Source of the DNA: an uncultured Bacillota bacterium
GTDB taxonomy: Bacteria > Bacillota_I > Bacilli_A > Izemoplasmatales > UBA1188
Assembly (NCBI GenBank): GCA_937907585.1
Contig: CALCVH010000019.1
Coordinates: 1-16,374 of the forward strand
Direction: 5' to 3'
Length of the DNA stretch: 16,374 nucleotides
Positions 1 to 7,786 of this stretch are shown piece by piece; position 1 is the first letter of the stretch, and each line of letters opens with the position of its first letter. Made by a program: the position numbers and the translations under genes. The notes under the pieces were generated by a model. It had not been told where the DNA came from. It ran no database searches and saw nothing but the letters and a program-made list of their open reading frames with translations.

Positions 1-3000
1 AATATTTAGTATATGGTAGAGGCGGATCTGGAACTATAGATGAAACTCATAAGATTTTAGTTGATTTATCAATAGCACAAACTAAATCTACTGTTGAAGA
101 AGTAGTAGAAGATAATTTAACTTTTACAGTTAATGATAAATCATTTACTGCGACTACAGGAACTCATCTATTTAATGAATTAACAGATAAGGCTGCATCT
201 TATAAGATGTTAGTTTATACTAAGGCATCAGGATTAGAAGTTATTACTTGTAATGGTTATGGTGTTGCATTAGTATTAGATAAATATGGTAGACTTGATA
301 GAATCTACGATGGCGCTAATGCTAAATTATTTGACGCTGAAAATCCTAACGGTAAAACTGGAGCAGGATTTGGTGGAGGAGATTATGCAACATATGCATA
401 TACTCAATTACAAGATGGTGAAACTCTAATTATCTTCCCTAACGATGGCGTTAACGCAGCTGATTCATCTAGAACATTCGCTCTTGGCTTAAGAATGAAT
501 GGTTCAATTGGCAAGTTTGCGACTTTAGGAGATTTCAAGTTTGCGGAATATATTGAAGGATTAATTTCTGATAACGCTGAAAACTTTGTAACATTATCTC
601 AAGCAAAAGTTGTTGGTGATGGCGTTGTTGAAACTGCGATTCCTGCAACAGTAGTTACAAAAGAATTTGGTGGAAACTTAAGTGCTAAATATTTAATTGA
701 TTTCACTAAATATGACGGAAACTGGGGCGCTTTAGCATTTGTATTTAAAGGCACTGCAGAAGATTACAAGAATATATGCTGGAATTTTGATGGCACAAAT
801 AACACATTAACAACAAGTGGAACAACAGGTAACTGGTTAGCATTCGTTGTAACACATGGAACTTATCAAATATTACAATGTGTTGATGGTGAAGTATCAA
901 ATGTTGATGGAGCTAATTTTGGTGGACTTAATGGATATTCATTCTGGTATTTATTCAACCAATTAACAACATTCACAATTGAAACAACTGATACTGCAAA
1001 TGGCGTAGATGTTAAAATGACATTCTTCGCATCAAAGCATACAAGCAATGATGGAAATACTTATACTTGTGAATTCTCATCAAATAACAAAGCCTTATGG
1101 GGTTCTCAACAATTATATTTCGCTCATACAACCGGCAACGGAACATTAAACGATAATAATAGCTTAAATAGAATTGCGGTAATTGATAGTGAATCTTCAT
1201 ATACTAAAGATATGTATCATGCAGGCTTATTCAAGGATGCATTAGCAGCTATATCATATGAATCAATAAATGAAGATAACTACTCAACTGTTTCTACTGC
1301 ATATCAAAAAGCAAATGAATTATATGAAGTTCTAACTGAAAGCCAAAAAGCTCTAGTTACAGATGAAGAAACTCAAAAATTAGGAAAAGTTAAATCTGAT
1401 TTAGATAATGTTGACGTTAGCGTATTAGCGAGATTAGCTATCGAAAAATTACCTACTGAAGCATTTACTAGAGAAAACTATTTAACTAACAAAGCATTAG
1501 TAGAAGACGCTCAAACTAAATTTAATAAACTAAGTGATGAACAAAAGGCTGTATTTACTGATTCTGAAAAAGAAGCATTAAAGAAAGCGGTAGATGATTT
1601 AGCTGAATTTGAAGATTTATTAAGTTATGCTGATCCAGTAGTAGCGTTAATAAACGAAATAACTTTACCAATTACTAATTATGGAAAATCATTAAAAGTT
1701 ATCAGTAAAGCTAAAACTGAATACGATAAATTATACGATGAAGAAAAAGCTTTAGTATATAACAGTGCTGATTTAACAAATGCTTTAACTGCTTTAAGCG
1801 AATATGAAGAAGCTCATAAGATTGAAGGATATAACTTCGCAACAACTGTAGATAACTTCATGGAACTTAATGGTTTTGAAGGATTTAGCGCTGATAACAA
1901 TGGATTAAAGATTAATACTTCTGAAAAAGACGCTAGTGTATATATCACTAAAAAGATTGAAAACGAAAAAGAAGTAACATTTGTTTTAGATTCAAGATTA
2001 TACGATAACGCTTGGGGTAACTATTACTTCGTATTCAAATTAGATTCTATTAGAAGATGTCATAATGCCGGAAGCTGGGTACAATCTGGAAACTATGCAG
2101 TATTGTTAATAGGTGGTGATGGATTCAAAGTTATCGAATGTGTTAACGGCGAATTACCAATGACTACAGACGCTAATGGTAACCCAATCGCCAATTGGAC
2201 AACATCTTTAGATTATCCAACTGATGAAGAAGGATCTCAAAACGATATTTTCTATATCCATAAGAACTATACAGTTTTAAAGATTAAGACTACTGATTTA
2301 TATGAAGGTGAAGTTTATAAAGGATTCAAAGCTACATTTACATTAACTGGTGGAGAATCAGGAAAGACATTCGTAAGAGAATATACTTCAACTAATACAT
2401 ATTCTGAAGGTGCATCTTACTTTGGCCTTGAAATGTTCGTTTCAAATCCTATCAACAATGGTAACGGTGAAGGAATGACTGTTAGAGGGATCTATGTTGA
2501 TGGTGTAACTGAATATGATGGCGCAGCTGTTAAAGCTCAAATGTTAAAAGAAATGCACGTTAATGAAGTGGTTAATCTAATTAATCAATTAACTGCAGAT
2601 GTTAATAAAGATAATTATCAAACTGTTAATTCAAATTATCAAGCAGCTAACAATGCATATAAAGCATTAACTGATGAAGAAAAAGCAATGGTCACAAACG
2701 CTTCTACATTAACGGAAGTTAAAGCTAAACTTGATGAAGTTCAAGCTCAAATGCAAAAACAAGAAAAAGCTGACAATGTAGACGCTATGTTAAATGGATT
2801 AAGCGCTACAATCACTGAAAGCAATTACGCTTCAATGAAGGAAGCTTATGAAACTGCATTAGCAGCTTATAATGCATTAACTGATGATGAAAAAGCATTA
2901 TTAACTAAGGATGCGACTATTCTAACAACTGTTAAAACTGCACTTGATGCATATGAAGCAACACAAAAGACAACTAAGGATGAAAATCCTACAACAAAAG

Positions 3001-3167
3001 AAGAAAACCCAACAACTTCTCCAGAAAAACCAATTACTGATAATACGAAACCTACAGAAACTAAGAAGAAAGGATGTAAATCTAGCGTATTCGCTAGCTC
3101 ATCATTCATTCTTCTAGGAATATCTCTTATCGCTATCGCAACTAAGAGAAGAAAAGAAACTGAATAA
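1..3167 (+). CDS. Large cell-surface protein, two beta-rich domains and five helical modules, 5'-truncated
   Basis: The frame is open from base 3, so the ATG at 207 is internal and the true start lies left of the window; 1054 residues are visible. I do not recognise the first ~190 residues. A beta-rich, lectin-like or LamG-like domain spans about 582-1184. Three helical modules follow (1233-1820), then a second copy of the beta domain (1824-2498), two more helical modules (2562-2969), and a Thr/Pro/Glu/Lys linker with repeated NPTT (2970-3062). The tail is Lys-Lys-Lys-Gly-Cys, a hydrophobic helix, then Lys-Arg-Arg-Lys, which indicates cell-surface anchoring; there is no LPXTG motif. The helical modules follow the YxALTxEEKALV pattern common as stalks in Firmicute surface proteins. 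The two beta domains probably bind a ligand such as a glycan, but this is inferred only from fold-like features and from the downstream sugar operon. No catalytic motif was recognised. It ends before a palindrome and looks like a separate transcription unit. Confidence 0.85.
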   Translation, partial: YLVYGRGGSGTIDETHKILVDLSIAQTKSTVEEVVEDNLTFTVNDKSFTATTGTHLFNELTDKAASYKMLVYTKASGLEVITCNGYGVALVLDKYGRLDRIYDGANAKLFDAENPNGKTGAGFGGGDYATYAYTQLQDGETLIIFPNDGVNAADSSRTFALGLRMNGSIGKFATLGDFKFAEYIEGLISDNAENFVTLSQAKVVGDGVVETAIPATVVTKEFGGNLSAKYLIDFTKYDGNWGALAFVFKGTAEDYKNICWNFDGTNNTLTTSGTTGNWLAFVVTHGTYQILQCVDGEVSNVDGANFGGLNGYSFWYLFNQLTTFTIETTDTANGVDVKMTFFASKHTSNDGNTYTCEFSSNNKALWGSQQLYFAHTTGNGTLNDNNSLNRIAVIDSESSYTKDMYHAGLFKDALAAISYESINEDNYSTVSTAYQKANELYEVLTESQKALVTDEETQKLGKVKSDLDNVDVSVLARLAIEKLPTEAFTRENYLTNKALVEDAQTKFNKLSDEQKAVFTDSEKEALKKAVDDLAEFEDLLSYADPVVALINEITLPITNYGKSLKVISKAKTEYDKLYDEEKALVYNSADLTNALTALSEYEEAHKIEGYNFATTVDNFMELNGFEGFSADNNGLKINTSEKDASVYITKKIENEKEVTFVLDSRLYDNAWGNYYFVFKLDSIRRCHNAGSWVQSGNYAVLLIGGDGFKVIECVNGELPMTTDANGNPIANWTTSLDYPTDEEGSQNDIFYIHKNYTVLKIKTTDLYEGEVYKGFKATFTLTGGESGKTFVREYTSTNTYSEGASYFGLEMFVSNPINNGNGEGMTVRGIYVDGVTEYDGAAVKAQMLKEMHVNEVVNLINQLTADVNKDNYQTVNSNYQAANNAYKALTDEEKAMVTNASTLTEVKAKLDEVQAQMQKQEKADNVDAMLNGLSATITESNYASMKEAYETALAAYNALTDDEKALLTKDATILTTVKTALDAYEATQKTTKDENPTTKEENPTTSPEKPITDNTKPTETKKKGCKSSVFASSSFILLGISLIAIATKRRKETE
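1233..1820 (+). repeat. Three consecutive helical stalk modules in the surface protein
   Basis: Three modules of about 60-65 residues each lie at roughly 1233-1409, 1425-1622 and 1632-1820. Each has an N-terminal helix, an aromatic (NY or similar) in the middle, then a core like LTESQKALV, LSDEQKAVF or LYDEEKALV, and a closing helix. They are divergent at DNA level, so they are old protein repeats and not a recent tandem duplication. Such modules usually act as rigid spacers between surface domains. Confidence 0.7.
2562..2969 (+). repeat. Two further helical stalk modules near the C terminus of the surface protein
   Basis: Two modules (about 2562-2759 and 2772-2969) carry the cores ALTDEEKAMVTN and ALTDDEKALLTK. 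They are more alike than the first three modules, including the shared NNAYKALTDEEKA / LAAYNALTDDEKA pattern. They sit directly before the Thr/Pro-rich linker and membrane anchor and presumably hold the second beta domain away from the cell surface. Confidence 0.7.
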
Positions 3168-3191
3168 TTGTTAACGATTATTTATTAATAA

Positions 3192-3219
3192 ATAGAGGGT
3201 GGCATATGCCATCCTCTAT
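3192..3219 (+). terminator. Palindromic hairpin after the large surface-protein gene, candidate terminator
   Basis: Bases 3192-3203 pair with 3208-3219 to give a 12-bp stem with one G-U pair (3199/3212) and a 4-base loop. It starts 24 bases after the stop codon at 3165-3167 and lies before the next promoter candidate, the normal place for a terminator. On the plus strand no T-run follows, so Rho-independent function is uncertain; the symmetric core could also be a protein-binding operator. Confidence 0.5.
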
Positions 3220-3228
3220 GGTATGAAT

Positions 3229-3258
3229 TTGAAAACAACATAATCTCGATTATTTAAT
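3229..3258 (+). promoter_or_regulatory. Candidate sigma-70-type promoter of the sugar-utilisation operon
   Basis: TTGAAA at 3229-3234 and TTTAAT at 3253-3258 each match the -35 and -10 consensus at five of six positions, with an 18-base spacer. They lie 40-70 bases before the TTG start at 3300, in the only sizeable gap ahead of the eight-gene operon. In DNA this AT-rich, chance matches are frequent, so confidence is limited. Confidence 0.4.
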
Positions 3259-3287
3259 ATATAAATTAGAGATGATGTCATTAACTT

Positions 3288-3293
3288 GGAGGT
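3288..3293 (+). promoter_or_regulatory. Strong ribosome binding site supporting a TTG start
   Basis: GGAGGT lies six bases before the TTG at 3300. This near-perfect Shine-Dalgarno sequence, with a basic-hydrophobic signal peptide directly after, fixes the unusual TTG as the start of the permease fusion. Confidence 0.8.
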
Positions 3294-3299
3294 ATTAAC

Positions 3300-5165
3300 T
3301 TGAAAAAGCTGAAAATTCCAAATAGAATAATGATTCTGATTTTAACTATAATATTCTGTCTTTTATTATCTTCATGTACGTCAATAGAGATGAATTTAAA
3401 AAGAGATGGTAGTGGCACTTTAGATTTAAAAATAGCTAAAGTGTATAAAGATAAAGATGGAATTGAACAAACCTATTCAAGAGAAGAAGTTGACGAAGTA
3501 GTTAAAGATATAATAAATGCTGCAGAAGTCGACTCAGGAATGGAAGATAGAGTTAAGTTAAAAAGAATTAAAGAATACGATGATTATTATTCTGTTAAAC
3601 TTTCATTTATGAGAATTCAATACTTATCTCAATCAAGCACTGGTGGAGATTTAGGTATCTATACTTATAAAGATAGTCAAGACTTTATTCAAGAATACGA
3701 TAGTATCTCACTACTTCAAGATTATTGGCTATATGGCTCTTACAAATCTTTAATTAAATTAGTAACGAACACCAAATATTCATTTAAAAATGCTAGATTT
3801 GGTGATGAAAATGCAAAAATAACTCCAAAATATTTAGATGGAACTGAATTAAATAGTGAAGAAATTACTGATTTCTTTAGTGATAATGGTCCATTAAGCA
3901 AAAATAAAAAAGGAAAGATATTCACATTCTTTATCGTAGATATTGAAGGACTAGAAAGCATCACATTTAATTTTAGCGGAAACATTAAAGTATACGCATC
4001 TAAAAATGTAGAAAATGTAACAAAATCATCAATCACTGTTTTACCTGTATCTCAACAAGCGACTTTAACAGTTGTGGATAAAGATCCAGAAATAAAAAAT
4101 GTAAACTGTTTTGTAGGATTTGTATATTTTGATTTAGCACCAAATTACTTACTTATTGGTATATTATCAACTTTAGGCGCTATATTACTAACTTTGATGA
4201 TTATTGGAATTATAAAAGGAAGTTTTAAGAGATTCTTTAAATCAAAGAAATTTAGAGTAATTATTAAAAACTATGATCTTTATTTGATGTTGTTGCCATC
4301 AATGGTATTCTTGTTCTTATTTGCGTATCTTCCTATGGGTGGAGTAATTCTCGCATTTAAGAATTATAAGATATATGATGGAATATGGGGATCTGAATGG
4401 GCATCTCAAGGTGGACTTAAAAACTTTATAGATTTGTTCACATCACCTACATCAAACTTCGGTAAAATAGTAGCAAATACATTTATTCTCGCATTTTGGA
4501 AATTCATTTTTGGCTTCTTAATCGCAATAGTACTAGCTGTATTATTTAGCTACTTAAAAGAAGGATTATTTAAGAAATCTGTACAGACTATATCATATTT
4601 CCCATACTTTATTTCATGGGTTGTAATATCAACTATATCATATGTAATTCTCGCAACAGATGGTGGAACAATCAATAAAATACTAATATTCTTCCATCAT
4701 GAGCCAATCAATTTCTATGCATCGCCAAAATACTGGAGGTTCATCCTAACATTTACCGCAATGTGGAAGACTGCAGGATATTCAACTATTGTATATCTAG
4801 CAGCTATATCAGGAATAGATCAATCTTTATATGAAGCTGCGAAAATTGATGGAGCTAATAGAATTGGACAGTTATTCCATGTGACGATTCCTGGATTATT
4901 ACCAGTTTTAGGAATTCAAATAGTCTTCAGTTTAGGAAACTTAGTAAAAGATGACTTTGATCAAATATATACAATGGTTAGAGGCTCTGCATTATTAAGA
5001 GATACTACAGATACTATAGGAATGATTGTATATGAAAATATTTCCAATGCAGCAGCATATAGCAGCACTGCGGCAATGGGCATGCTTCAAGGATTAGTTG
5101 CGCTAATTCTAGTAGTTGTAAGTAACCATATCCTTAAGAAACACGATATTCAAGGAGCTTACTAG
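3300..5165 (+). CDS. Lipoprotein-domain/ABC sugar permease fusion (LplB/YtcQ-permease-like, CUT1 family)
   Basis: This is the first gene of the operon: 621 residues, about twice the usual size of an LplB-type permease. Residues 1-26 form a lipoprotein signal peptide with lipobox LSSC (Cys26). Residues 27 to about 280 are an exported domain that opens with a MNLKRDGSGTLDL-like segment recalling the LppM/DUF3153 lipoprotein family. A membrane helix (about 281-304) is followed by a very basic stretch (307-318, cytoplasmic by the positive-inside rule). The standard permease core then runs from about 325 to 621 and ends in the signature KKHDIQGAY. The EAA loop that docks the ATPase is at 511-534 (YEAAKIDGAN...IPGLLP). 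The topology is coherent: lipid-anchored outside, one crossing in, then the normal permease. It should pair with the next gene to form the import channel for an oligosaccharide. The fold call for residues 27-280 is tentative; the permease call is secure. Confidence 0.9.
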   Translation: MKKLKIPNRIMILILTIIFCLLLSSCTSIEMNLKRDGSGTLDLKIAKVYKDKDGIEQTYSREEVDEVVKDIINAAEVDSGMEDRVKLKRIKEYDDYYSVKLSFMRIQYLSQSSTGGDLGIYTYKDSQDFIQEYDSISLLQDYWLYGSYKSLIKLVTNTKYSFKNARFGDENAKITPKYLDGTELNSEEITDFFSDNGPLSKNKKGKIFTFFIVDIEGLESITFNFSGNIKVYASKNVENVTKSSITVLPVSQQATLTVVDKDPEIKNVNCFVGFVYFDLAPNYLLIGILSTLGAILLTLMIIGIIKGSFKRFFKSKKFRVIIKNYDLYLMLLPSMVFLFLFAYLPMGGVILAFKNYKIYDGIWGSEWASQGGLKNFIDLFTSPTSNFGKIVANTFILAFWKFIFGFLIAIVLAVLFSYLKEGLFKKSVQTISYFPYFISWVVISTISYVILATDGGTINKILIFFHHEPINFYASPKYWRFILTFTAMWKTAGYSTIVYLAAISGIDQSLYEAAKIDGANRIGQLFHVTIPGLLPVLGIQIVFSLGNLVKDDFDQIYTMVRGSALLRDTTDTIGMIVYENISNAAAYSSTAAMGMLQGLVALILVVVSNHILKKHDIQGAY

Positions 5166-5167
5166 TT

Positions 5168-6067
5168 ATGAAAAGAGGAAAACATACTAGTAGCATATTA
5201 AAAACAAGAGGCGAAAAAGTATTTGATGTATTCAACATTTTCTTAATGATACTATTCGCATTACTCTTCATTATTCCTATACTTCTTGTAATCAATTCAT
5301 CGTTTACTGCTACAAACGAACTTACAAGATATGGATATACATTATTTATCAAAAAATTCTCTTTAGAATATTACAAAGCAATCTTTAATATGGAATCTAG
5401 TCAGTTTGCTAGATCTATACTTAATTCCATCATTATAATGATTGGAACTGTAATAATAATGGTAATCAATACTTCTTTAGCTGCTTATGCGCTAACTAGA
5501 AGAAAATTACAATTTAAAAAGATTATTTCATTCTACTATATTATTCCAATGTTATTTGGAGGAGGAACAATACCTTATTTCTTAGTAATTAAGAGTTTAG
5601 GTTTAATCAATACTTGGTGGGCAATAATACTCCCAAGTGGTGTTAGCGCATGGTATATATTACTAGTTAGAAATTTCTTTACAGGAATACCAGAATCACT
5701 ATATGAAGCAGCAGAACTTGATGGAGCATCAAATGTTCAAGTGTTATTTAGAGTTGCGCTTCCATTAGGATTCCCTATTATCGCAACAATAATCCTCTAT
5801 ACATCAGTTGGAGTATGGAACGACTGGTTCCAGGCATCATTATTCATAGATTCAAATCACTATGATTTATGGCCTATTCAAGCATTTATTAGAAGGCTAG
5901 AAGATAGTGATGAATTCTTAAAAGCATATTTTGGAAACACATCTCTTAACTATAGCGGTATTAGAGCAGCAGCAGTAATAATCTCACTAATACCTATAGT
6001 AATAGCGTATCCATTTGTACAAAAGTTTTTCATTAAGGGAACTATGGCAGGTTCCGTAAAAGAGTAA
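5168..6067 (+). CDS. ABC sugar transporter permease (LplC/YtcP-like, CUT1 family)
   Basis: This 299-residue protein has the usual length for the second inner-membrane permease of a CUT1 carbohydrate importer. It has an N-terminal cytoplasmic segment, a first membrane helix around residues 22-43 and several further hydrophobic segments. The EAA loop is at about 179-202 (YEAAELDGASN, then LPLGFP), and the end is MAGSVKE, resembling the KGxMxGSVKG close of the LplC/YtcP group. The start is the ATG at 5168, two bases after the preceding stop, with AAGGAG at 5152-5157 inside the end of the upstream gene, which suggests translational coupling. It should form a heterodimer with the upstream permease. 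No ATPase gene is nearby, so it probably relies on a shared MsmX-like ATPase encoded elsewhere; that is known for this transporter group and is inferred here. Confidence 0.93.
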   Translation: MKRGKHTSSILKTRGEKVFDVFNIFLMILFALLFIIPILLVINSSFTATNELTRYGYTLFIKKFSLEYYKAIFNMESSQFARSILNSIIIMIGTVIIMVINTSLAAYALTRRKLQFKKIISFYYIIPMLFGGGTIPYFLVIKSLGLINTWWAIILPSGVSAWYILLVRNFFTGIPESLYEAAELDGASNVQVLFRVALPLGFPIIATIILYTSVGVWNDWFQASLFIDSNHYDLWPIQAFIRRLEDSDEFLKAYFGNTSLNYSGIRAAAVIISLIPIVIAYPFVQKFFIKGTMAGSVKE

Positions 6068-6085
6068 TAGAAAGGAGCAAAATAT

Positions 6086-7777
6086 ATGAAAAAAACAATT
6101 TTTACATTATTATTAATTTGCTTAATGTTTTTAGTTGTAGGTTGTAATAAAACTGAAGATACTAAAAAACAAACAACCACTGAAGGTTCAAATAACTCTA
6201 ATGAGCAGAGTTCTACTAAAAATGGACAATATTCAACTTGGGCTGAAGCTAAAGCTAATAGAGTTGAAATAACTATCTATGTTGATGAATCTAACGTTTA
6301 TGGCTCTTATGTTAAAGGAGTTGATGAAAACACGGTAGAAGAAGCGATAGAAAGAAAGTTCTGGGAAGATACAGGACTCGCTATAAAATTGAATGTCCTA
6401 TATGAATCTCATTCAACATTCTCAACTACATTCGGTGCAGTTATGGCTGCATCAACATGGGACGCTGCAGTATCATATTTAGGTCAAGCAGGTATTGAAG
6501 AAACAATTCTAAACCAAGATGTTACATTAGATATCACATCTATGCTTAGACAATATGGCCCTAATATCATAAGCACTTTAACTGAAGATTCACTTAATGC
6601 AGTAACAAGTTACAATGATACAATCATTGGTATTCCATCTCAAAATATTACTAAACAAAAAGCTGTGTTAATCAGAAAAGATTATATGAGACAAGTTGGA
6701 TATACTGAATCTAAAGAAGAAGCTGAAGCTTCTAATGGTACATTAACTTGGTGTAGAACATTAAATGATTTCGATACAATGGTAAGAAAGATGAAAAACG
6801 AAATTCCAGAATGTACTACTCCTTTATCTGGTTCAGTATACGATATGGAATTCACATTACTTGCAGGTTGTATGGATTCTACTGGCTATCAGTATCGTTC
6901 TATTAACTATAATAGTGATGGATCTATAAAGGAAGTTGTTCCTGGATGGATTAGTGAAAATTACGGAAAAGTATTAAAACAAGAATATACTTGGGTTAAA
7001 GATGGAATCTGGGAAGCAGATAATATGACTATTACTAACAATAATAGATTATCTAACTTAGCAGCAGGTAAAACTGCAGTATACTTCGCAAACCCTACTA
7101 TCACTAATTTAATTGATGTAGTAAGAAGAGTTAAAGAAATAGAACCTAACGCTGAATTCACTATTTTAGATCCACTTGATGCGGTTGATGAAAATGGTAA
7201 CGCAATCGAAAATAGTGGAGCATTTGTAGAAGTATCTAAAAATACAGATTGTATCGTATTCAATAAGAGAAGTAAAAAGGTTCCTCTATTAATTCAATAT
7301 CTCAACTGGATGTATTCTAGCAAAGAAAATTATGAATTATGCGCATATGGTATAAAGGGTGAACACTGGATCGAATCAGAATATGGAGATGATTATTATG
7401 ATTATCCAGATGAATATTATATAACTCATAAATCTTATTCTGGAGTATTCGCATTAGTTCACAATGATGACTTATCATATAGAATCCCAATGCAGTACAC
7501 TGAACAAGAAAGAAATTGGATAACTAAAGCAAGAAATTATAAATGCTTATCTAACCCTACAGATGGTATGTTGTTCTATGGAGCAAGCGCTCAAATAACA
7601 ACTAATTTCATAACTGCAGAAGCAGGAATCTATCTAGACTGCGCAACATTAGCATGGGCTGGAACAAAAGATCCAGATACAACATTTGCTGCTTCAGTAG
7701 CGAAATATCGTGAACAAGCTTCAGATTATATTGAATGGTTAACAAATCAATATAAATTGTATAAAGCATCAAGATAG
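6086..7777 (+). CDS. Extracellular solute-binding lipoprotein of the sugar ABC transporter (LplA-like)
   Basis: This 563-residue protein starts with a lipoprotein signal (lipobox VVGC, Cys20), followed by a Ser/Asn/Thr/Lys linker to about residue 50. The rest fits a large LplA/YtcQ-type solute-binding protein: an ITIYVDE first strand, FWEDTGLAIKLNVLY in place of the usual 'FEKETGI-V' segment, GIPSQN followed by LIRKDYMRQVGY (the 'GIP...IRKDWLDKLG' region), and a late NYELCAYGIKGEHW segment typical of the family's C-lobe. It captures the oligosaccharide outside the membrane and delivers it to the two permeases encoded just upstream. AAAGGAG at 6071-6077, eight bases before the ATG, is a good ribosome binding site. 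An 18-base gap separates it from the permease gene, so it is in the same operon. Its codon context differs from that of the downstream enzymes (see findings). The substrate cannot be read from the sequence. Confidence 0.93.
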   Translation: MKKTIFTLLLICLMFLVVGCNKTEDTKKQTTTEGSNNSNEQSSTKNGQYSTWAEAKANRVEITIYVDESNVYGSYVKGVDENTVEEAIERKFWEDTGLAIKLNVLYESHSTFSTTFGAVMAASTWDAAVSYLGQAGIEETILNQDVTLDITSMLRQYGPNIISTLTEDSLNAVTSYNDTIIGIPSQNITKQKAVLIRKDYMRQVGYTESKEEAEASNGTLTWCRTLNDFDTMVRKMKNEIPECTTPLSGSVYDMEFTLLAGCMDSTGYQYRSINYNSDGSIKEVVPGWISENYGKVLKQEYTWVKDGIWEADNMTITNNNRLSNLAAGKTAVYFANPTITNLIDVVRRVKEIEPNAEFTILDPLDAVDENGNAIENSGAFVEVSKNTDCIVFNKRSKKVPLLIQYLNWMYSSKENYELCAYGIKGEHWIESEYGDDYYDYPDEYYITHKSYSGVFALVHNDDLSYRIPMQYTEQERNWITKARNYKCLSNPTDGMLFYGASAQITTNFITAEAGIYLDCATLAWAGTKDPDTTFAASVAKYREQASDYIEWLTNQYKLYKASR

Positions 7778-7781
7778 GTGA
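7776..7781 (+). promoter_or_regulatory. Ribosome binding site deciding the start at 7787
   Basis: AGGTGA overlaps the stop of the solute-binding protein gene and sits five bases before the ATG at 7787. The GTG at 7778 lies inside this motif, so it is unlikely to be the start. Confidence 0.6.
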
Positions 7782-7786
7782 TAATC

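Noticed and set aside
207..209. ATG at 207 as the start of the large surface protein
   Set aside because: The frame is open back to base 3 with protein-like sequence, and no ribosome binding site or signal peptide occurs at 207, so the gene is cut by the window edge.
3168..3299. Riboswitch or catabolite-response (cre) site in the intergenic gap
   Set aside because: Apart from the palindrome and the promoter candidate, no conserved riboswitch core or convincing cre match was seen in this short stretch.
7778..7780. GTG at 7778 as the start of the surface protein
   Set aside because: It lies within the AGGTGA ribosome binding site; the ATG at 7787 gives correct spacing and a standard MKK signal peptide.
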